From contig NC_044976.1 of the NCBI RefSeq assembly GCF_008728515.1, forward strand, positions 211,235,467-211,299,466: a stretch of DNA of 64,000 bases. The letters are read 5' to 3'. The DNA comes from Papio anubis (lineage: Eukaryota > Chordata > Mammalia > Primates > Cercopithecidae). A program made the position numbers and the translations under genes. Numbering within the stretch: the stretch's first letter is position 1; each line of letters opens with the position of its first letter. Below are positions 57,728-64,000 of this stretch, piece after piece. The notes below the pieces were generated by a model. That model searched no databases, was not told where the DNA came from, and saw only the letters and a list, made by a program, of their open reading frames with translations.

Positions 57728-60700
57728 GTAAGTCTAAACCTTATATTAATTCTTTGACAATTAAGAATGAGACCTACAGTACCTTTTTTTCCCCCAGAAA
57801 CGGATTGTTTTCACTCAATGCCAGAACTTATCAGGAAGTGAAAGTTGTATGTTTTAGAATATTCCCAAATCAGGGATGACTGCCTTCTGTGATAATAGGC
57901 CTAGTTTTCTTTCTTTATAATAAGCCGGAGTATCAAGACACTGATGGACAAAGACTATTCATATCTCCTTTATTTTATTTATATATATATATATTTATTT
58001 TTTTATTTTTTTGAGACGCAATTTCTGTTGCCCAGGCTGGAGTGCAGTGGCACAATCTCGGCTCACTGCAACCTCCGCCTCCCAGGTTCAAGCAATTCTC
58101 CTGTCTCAACCTCCCAAGTAGCTGGGATTATAGGCACGCACCACCACGCGGGGCTAATTTTTGTATTTTTAGTAGAGACAGGGTTTCACCATGTTGGCCA
58201 GGCAGGTCTCGAACTCCTGACCTCAAGTGATCCACCTGCTTTGGCCTCCCAAAGTGCTGAGATTACAGGCATGAGCCACCATGCCTGGCCCAATTCTTAA
58301 CCTAAGATAAATGTTTTAACAAATGCTTTGAAATCCATGATAATTTCTGACTCCCACATTCTTGGGTACAGAAAACATACTGCTAATCCTGGTTAGCAAA
58401 AAAACAAATGTGTTATAAATTTCATTATTATTTCTTATTTGCTTTCTTCTAAATTTTGCTTATGATCAGCAGGTCCCAATCATTGTTCCATGCCAATGCA
58501 AGTTCACTGTCACTGATCTACAACAAATAGAAAAAATAAGGATAACAATGTAGTGAGTCTTTCATCAAGATGACTATATGATTTAAAAGGTCATCTTTTA
58601 TTTTCTTTATTTTAGCTGCTAAGTTTGTGTTATGCAAAAAGATTACCTTTAAAGATTGTTTTCCCCTTCCTGTTTTTGAGCTAAAATGTCCTTTTCTTTA
58701 TAAAATGATAGAAGTTGTAAATGCAGTTGTTTTTGTTCCAATACCTAATGTAATACCTGACCCTCGATTGGATCCTGGATTTGGAAAAAATAGTGGCAGT
58801 GGTGTCCTGGAGCCAACTCATATGGGCTGTTTATACACCATGTCTTCTCAGCTCAGCATTCATTGAGTTCACCTAGGTAGCTCATCTGCCATTGAGGAAT
58901 ATTTATCTCAGGGAAATCAGGCACCTCTTCCCCGAGAACTGGTTGTTAAACATTTACCAGGACACCACTGAATATAAGAAACATTACTGAGACAATTGTA
59001 CCAATTATAATATAAATAGTATTAAATAGTATTATATCACTATTAAATTACTTAGCCATGATGTGGTATTGTTGGAAGAATCCAGTGTTTACTGTACTAT
59101 TCTTTCAACTTTTCAATAGATTTGACATTTTTTAACATAAAAAAATGAGGGGAAAAGACCAGATTTGAAACCAAAGATGTGAGAATTAGAAGGGATATCA
59201 AAGCTTTTTAATTCACAGGTAAGGAAACCAAGGCTTGAAGGATCAAGTAGTTCACCAGACATCACTTGGCTCATAAGTATCCAAGGCAGGATTTGAATCC
59301 AAGTCTAGTAAGTTAGAGTTCCAATTCCTACGAAAACATTTGCTTAAAATAACAAAATAAAAAACTTTCTCTTTTCATAGTTTTCTCATCTGGCTTAAAA
59401 TAGGGCAGAAGTATTACCTTAAGAAAGGCGAAGCACTGAAATGTATTTTTCTTTTTTTCCATAGGTATGTAGGATTTTGTATGAAATTTGTAAATATGTT
59501 ACTATCTCATGGGATCAAGCCTATTCTCGTATTTGATGGATGTACTTTACCTTCTAAAAAGGAAGTAGAGAGATCTAGAAGAGAGTAAGTTAATTCTCTA
59601 CTTAATCTCTAACTTAATTGCACTAAGATCAGACACTATAGTCTATATGATACCAATTTTTAAAATTTTAAGCCAGGCTCAGTGGCTTGCACCTATTGTC
59701 CTAGGTACTCAGGAGGTTGGGGCAAGAGGATCACTTGAGCCCAGGAGTTAAACACTTTAGTGCTCTATGATCATCTCTGTGAATAGCCACTGTTCTCCAG
59801 CCTGGGCTACATAGTGAGACCCAGTCACTAAAAATTTTCTTTTTCTTTTTATTTTTTGACAGTCTCACTCTATCGCCCAGTCTAGAGTGCAGTGGTGTAA
59901 TCTTGGCTCGCTGGGACCTCCACCTCCCAGATTCAAGAAATTCTTGTATCTCAGCCTCCCAAGTAGCTGGGACTACAGGCACGTGCCACCACGCCCGGCT
60001 AATTTTTGAATTTTTAGTAGAGATGGGGTTTTGCCATGTTGGCCAGGCTGGTCTCAAACTCCTGGCCTCAAGTGATCTACCCGCCTTGGCCTCCCAAAGT
60101 GCTGGAATTACAGGCATGAGCCACTGTGCCTTGCCTAAAAAAAATTAATAAATAAAATTTTAATTTGTTGAGGCTTATTTTATAGCCTAGTATGTGAACA
60201 GATTCCCTTAAATGTTATTGTATCTGCTACATTATTATCACTTTTGTTTAAAAGTATCTTAGTTACTATATTTTCTTTGACATAAAGAATTGCTGTGGAA
60301 AAGTGTAATGGTAATCTTGTGTGTTTGTGTGCATATAATCATTCTAAATCACTTGTTCTTTTTGCCTTAGAAGCCCAGAGCATCTGGGTTAATGTTCTCA
60401 AGGACCTGGGGTGTACTTTCTAATGAGTCAAAAACTTTTTTCAATTCTAGGAAAGCTTCTTGAATTATAGTTTTGTTACAGTTTCTTGAGTCAGCGCCTT
60501 AAATGTTTTATATTTTAAAAATGTTCTTCCCTTGCAGAAGACGACAAGCCAGTCTTCTTAAGGGAAAGCAGCTTCTTCGTGAGGGGAAAGTCTCGGAAGC
60601 GCGAGAGTGTTTCACCCGGTCTGTCAACATCACCCATGCCATGGCCCACAAAGTAATTAAAGTAAGCCACTGGAAAATGAAGACAAAGGGGCAGATGGGC

Positions 60701-63523
60701 AGGTTCACCAAAGCTAGTTACAACTTGTTTATTAATGGGAGAGGAAGAAAATCAAGGGTGGAAAATTGTTCTAGGCCTAACTTCAAGTAAAGGGCAGATG
60801 TCAGAAGAAGAAGGGAACAGCATCATTAGTTAGAGAATTCTGACTTCAACAATTTCCGAGGAGAAATCCTAAGGCATAAGTAAGGCTCTCTCTTTAGTCA
60901 TATTGTTCCATAGCAGTGGAAGGAACAGGGCCAGACACGGTGGCTCACACCTGTAATCCCAGCACTTTGGGAGGCTGAGGCAGGAGGATCATTTGAGCTC
61001 AGGAGTTTGAGACCATCCTGGGCAACATGATGAGACCCTGTATCTATTTAAAATAAAAAAAATAAAGAGATAGAAGGAACAAATTCCTGGAGGCATCGGT
61101 CTCACCCAACTCACCTATAGTCTTCAGCACTTACTGTAGCTGGCACTCCTGAATGACAGATCTGTGATTTAGCTTCGTTGCCCCAGGCACCCTACAGACT
61201 TCTGTTCCCTTTCGCCGCCTCCTTGCAGCAGCTTCTTTCCTTATTCCTGTACATCTTAGTGTCAAGGTGCCCACAGTCCCAGCCCTCACTTTCCCCTTTT
61301 TAGAGCCTACTTGGTAAAGGCGTTGTGGTTTTATTGTTCGTTTGCTTGTTTTGAGGCGGAGTTTCACTCTCGTTGCCCAGACTGGAGCGCGACGGCACGA
61401 TCTCGGTTCACTGCAACCTCCACCTCCTGGGTTCAAGCGATTCTCCTGCCTCAGCCTCCCAAGTAGCTGGGGTTACAGGCATGCGCCACCACGCCTGGCT
61501 AATTTTGTATTTTTAGTAGAGACGGGTTTCACCATGTTGGTCACGCTGGTCTCAAACTCCCAACCTCAGGTGATCCGCCCACCTCGGCCTCCCAAAGTGC
61601 TCGGATTACAGGGGTGAGCCACCGTGCCCGGCCTGTTAAAGGTATGATGAGGCCGGGCGCGGTGGCTCAAGCCTGTAATCCCAGCACTTTGGGAGGCCGA
61701 GACGGGCGGATCACGAGGTCAGGAGATCGAGACCATCCTGGCTAACACGGTGAAACCCCGTCTCTACTAAAAATACAAAAAACTAGCCGGGCAAGGTGGC
61801 AAGCGCCTGTAGTCCCAGCTACTCAGGAGGCTGAGGCAGGAGAATGGCGGGAACCCGGGAGGCGGAGCTTGCAGTGAGCTGAGATCCGGCCACTGCACTC
61901 CAGCCCAGGCGACAGAGCGAGACTCCGTCTCAAAAAAAAAAAAAAAAAGGTATGATGATAAAGGTGGAGTCAGCTTTTTCTAGCTTACAGTTCTGACATC
62001 CAGTTCCTGAGCTAAAATAGGCACTACAGTTCCGATTTTGGCTTTGTCATTTGAGTCTCTGGCTCTTTCTGTATGGGTCAAGCTAGAAGGAAAGGGTGAG
62101 ATGCAGGAGAGAGAGAGTGTGATGTATAGGGAAATGTGTGCTCTGTGTAGTCGGGAGAAGAGAGGCTGCATCGTGTGCGGAAGTAGAGGAGAAACCCTGA
62201 TTGGACATAAATAGTGGTGTAAAAGGATGAGAGTAGGACTATTGCTGGACAAAAAAAGAAAAAAAAATGAGAAAAATAGCAAATTGCAAATTGTCACCAA
62301 AATTGATAGCAGCAGGATCTTGATACCTCTTTCCTCCTCTTTTTTTCTTCCCCCTTTTTTTTTTTTTCCCCAAAGCCTCTCTTCAGGCCTTGGGAACCAT
62401 TTTTCCATAGTTTAGAACATGGAAGTTCCAGTTCCAACTGGCTAGATTTTGACACAGAGGCTATGATAGGGACTGTTTTTCTTAGCAAGGTTATTTTAAA
62501 AGTATTTTTTCATAATGCATTGGTTTAAATATAGTGCTATAGTCTATAATATATATGTAAGATATATTATTAGAGGAGAGTTGTATTTCTGTGTATACAT
62601 ATACACACACGTGTATATATTTTCCCCTAAGACATTGCTGAATATGGTCTATAATTTTATCAATACTATGTCAGTACACTGATTTTCGTAGCCTGACAGG
62701 ACAACCTGTTATTTTTATGGGGAACATATATTCAAAACTCCAAACAAATGTATATTTTTGGAACATAGCCATTCTTAAGATGGAAGCTTTCTATAATATA
62801 AAATAATTGGGCCAGACACAATGGCTCAACTCTTACAATGCCAACACTGGGAAACTGAAGCGAGTGGATCACTTGTGTCCAGGAGTTTGAGACCAGCCTA
62901 GACAACATGGCAAAACCTTGTCTCCACAAAAAATACAAAAAAATTAGCTGGGCATGGTGGCATGCACCTGTAGTCCCACCTACTCGGGAGGCTGAGGTGG
63001 GAAGCCCAGGAGGTCAAAGCTGCAGTGCGCCCTGCCGGCTGGCACTACTGCACTCCAGCCTGGGTGACAGAGCCAGAACCTAGCTCCAAAAAATAACATA
63101 ATTACTTGTGTAACTTGTAGGATTCTTTTTTCCTCTGGCTGTGTAGCAGTATTTCTTTTCTCCAAATTTTATAAATTGAGTTTTAAAAAAATGTCTTAGT
63201 GGCTATATAATTAGTTCAACATATACTGAAACTTATGGTAGAAAAACTCTACTTCAGAGGAAATGATTTCTCAAAGTAATATTAGCATGTGTGTGCTGAG
63301 GCTAGTCATAAAGTGGGTTTGAAACAGGAAGTTGTTTAGTACTTTCCAAATGCCGTGCTAGAGATTCACTTTGATTCTCTTCCAGGCTGCCCGGTCTCAG
63401 GGCGTAGATTGCCTCGTGGCTCCCTATGAAGCTGATGCGCAGTTGGCCTATCTTAACAAAGCGGGAATTGTACAAGCCATAATTACAGAGGACTCGGATC
63501 TCCTAGCTTTTGGCTGTAAAAAG
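57567..63523 (+). CDS. EXO1: EXO1, exonuclease 1, N-terminal part (residues 1-181), cut by window end
   Basis: EXO1 is a nuclear XPG/FEN1-family nuclease with 5'-to-3' exonuclease and 5'-flap activity on double-stranded DNA. It acts in MutS/MutL mismatch repair and in long-range resection of broken ends. Four coding exons join in phase: 57567-57727, 59465-59584, 60538-60661 and 63386-63523. They give 181 residues of the N and I regions. The six family metal ligands here are present: D30 (VAVDTYCW), D78 (VFDG), E150 and D152 (YEADAQLAY), and D171 and D173 (TEDSDLL). H36, K85 and R92, which handle the DNA substrate, are also present. The whole protein in human has 846 residues. The next exon lies beyond the window. 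From memory of human EXO1, three changes are seen: Q4H, N99S and I123V. Confidence 0.98.
58000..58290 (-). repeat. AluS-type, antisense, in EXO1 intron
   Basis: A reverse Alu preceded by a TATATA and T-rich tract, ending 'caccatgcctggcc'. Confidence 0.93.
58295..59464 (+). other. EXO1: EXO1 intron sequence with old repeat remnants
   Basis: It contains an unassigned ancient repeat-like part (about 58730-59150, with 'gattggatcctggattt' and 'tttgacattttttaacataa') and an antisense MIR at about 59170-59325 ('caggatttgaatccaagtct'). Confidence 0.45.
59465..59584 (+). CDS. EXO1: EXO1 coding exon 2
   Basis: A 120-nt exon completing R54 and running through YVGFCMKFVNMLLSHG, the catalytic VFDG (D78) and the arch residues K85 and R92, to the first two bases of E94. 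Acceptor 'tttttttccatag'; donor GTAAGT at 59585. Confidence 0.98.
59667..59832 (+). repeat. Fossil 7SL-derived monomer (FAM/FLAM-A-like)
   Basis: It keeps 'tgtgaatagccactg' just before 'tccagcctgggctacata' and has 'tagtgctctatgatcat'. These words belong to 7SL RNA itself and to the oldest free Alu monomers, not to dimeric Alu. The S domain of 7SL is missing. Confidence 0.7.
59840..60136 (-). repeat. AluS-type, antisense, in EXO1 intron
   Basis: A reverse Alu inserted right after the fossil monomer, from 'tttttgacagtctcactcta' to 'gccactgtgccttgcc'. Confidence 0.93.
60538..60661 (+). CDS. EXO1: EXO1 coding exon 3
   Basis: A 124-nt exon completing E94 and encoding RRQASLLKGKQLLREGKVSE and on to HAMAHKVIK135. 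Acceptor 'cttcccttgcag'; donor GTAAGC at 60662. It forms the end of the helical arch and the link into the I region. S99 and V123 differ from the human residues I remember (N and I). Confidence 0.98.
60929..61072 (+). repeat. Alu left monomer (FLAM-C-like), EXO1 intron
   Basis: A single left arm from 'ggccagacacggtggctcac' to 'gagaccctgtatctatttaa', with an A/T tail. Confidence 0.85.
61345..61633 (-). repeat. AluS-type, antisense; left half of an inverted Alu pair
   Basis: A reverse Alu ending 'caccgtgcccggcc', 17 bp before an Alu in the other direction. Confidence 0.94.
61651..61948 (+). repeat. Young AluY, Old World monkey type; right half of an inverted pair
   Basis: 'ggctcaagcctgtaatccca' and 'gagatccggccactgcactc' match the monkey AluY form almost perfectly. 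Exact flanks 'aaaggtatgatga' at 61638-61650 and 61946-61958. Confidence 0.96.
61960..62805 (+). other. EXO1: EXO1 intron, unique sequence
   Basis: It has a T/C-rich run (62336-62371) and short TA/CA repeats (62550-62620). No exon was seen. Confidence 0.45.
62811..63092 (+). repeat. AluJ-type in EXO1 intron
   Basis: A strongly diverged dimeric Alu ('tgagaccagcctagacaaca', 'actgcactccagcctgggtg'). Confidence 0.88.
63386..63523 (+). CDS. EXO1: EXO1 coding exon 4
   Basis: A 138-nt, 46-codon exon in phase 0, from AARSQGVDCLVAPYEADAQ to LLAFGCKK181. It carries E150, D152, D171 and D173, the core of the second metal-binding cluster. Acceptor 'gattctcttccag'; donor GTACTC at 63524 is weaker than the others. 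The following exon is outside the window. Confidence 0.98.
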
Positions 63524-64000
63524 GTACTCAACTCTGACTACTATATATTACTTTTCTATGTAGATAGAGGTAGTGTAAATCAAGAAGCTGAAGATTTTCC
63601 TGTCCAGGAAATTATTATAATTTATAATATTTACAATACTTATAAAGTTTTATAAAATAAATTAATAGAATAGTTGCAACTGACATCTATTTTTATAATG
63701 TTAATAATTATTTAAAATGAAAAGAAGGGTTTTGCTGCTTGATGTTTGTGTACTCTGGATACTTTTTCAAAGTAAGCCCTTTAGGTTGGAGGGGTTTATT
63801 ATTGTTTTATGCAAATTATTTAGTAGAATGTGGACCTATCAGTTTTATTTTTTAATAATAACAACATATGCTTTATATTTCTTGATTAGGTTAGGTATAC
63901 TAACTTATGTACTAATGGGTTGCGATGCAGTTATTTAGAATTATGTATAAAACTATTTCATGGAAAACTTTAGGGGAGAATTAAGATACAAAACTACAGG

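Overview
This is a window of primate nuclear DNA. The evidence is dense Alu (about 36 copies or fragments), L1, MIR, L2 and MaLR-type LTR content, long non-coding gaps, and genes split into short exons by GT-AG introns. Several of the youngest Alus carry signatures I associate with Old World monkey AluY subfamilies rather than human AluY: 'GGCTCAAGCCTGTAATCC', 'GATCCGGCCACTGCACTC', and on the other strand 'GGCTTGAGCCACCGCG'. They lie at 27249-27553, 34145-34437, 56259-56554 and 61651-61948. A cercopithecid (macaque, baboon or vervet type) is therefore the best guess. The species call is inference.

Layout. The left end (about 0.4-7.1 kb) holds three or four plus-strand exons with matching phase. 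I assign them to the 3' end of WDR64 because WDR64 lies directly upstream of EXO1, on the same strand, in primates. The middle (about 7-54.8 kb) is an intergenic repeat landscape. It contains old L1 blocks with nested Alus, solo LTRs, MIR/L2 remnants, a degenerate RPL6 processed pseudogene (37944-38890), a large GGAA purine tract (13.2-13.5 kb) and a young 5'-truncated L1 (51976-53010). From about 54.95 kb a CpG island carries a classic TATA-less promoter, with ZNF143-like, ETS, CRE, GC-box and E2F-like motifs. It is followed by the first four coding exons of EXO1 (57567-63523), which encode residues 1-181 of the XPG/FEN1-family nuclease. EXO1 runs off the right edge.

Function. EXO1 is a 5'-to-3' exonuclease and flap endonuclease used in mismatch repair and double-strand-break resection. 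All six family metal ligands that fall in this part are present (D30, D78, E150, D152, D171, D173). WDR64 is a WD-repeat protein of poorly known role; only its non-WD C-terminal tail is here. The genes share a direction but nothing shows a shared pathway.

I did not find a new gene system. The items most worth checking are: a 23-nt U6 snRNA 5' fragment bounded by a 19-bp target-site duplication; a WDR64 stop codon that overlaps a splice donor; a 63-bp inverted repeat with about 92% identity; an Alu plus RPL6 retrocopy that may share one pair of flanking repeats; a fossil 7SL-derived monomer in an EXO1 intron; and a young Alu whose many indels look like a sequence-quality problem.
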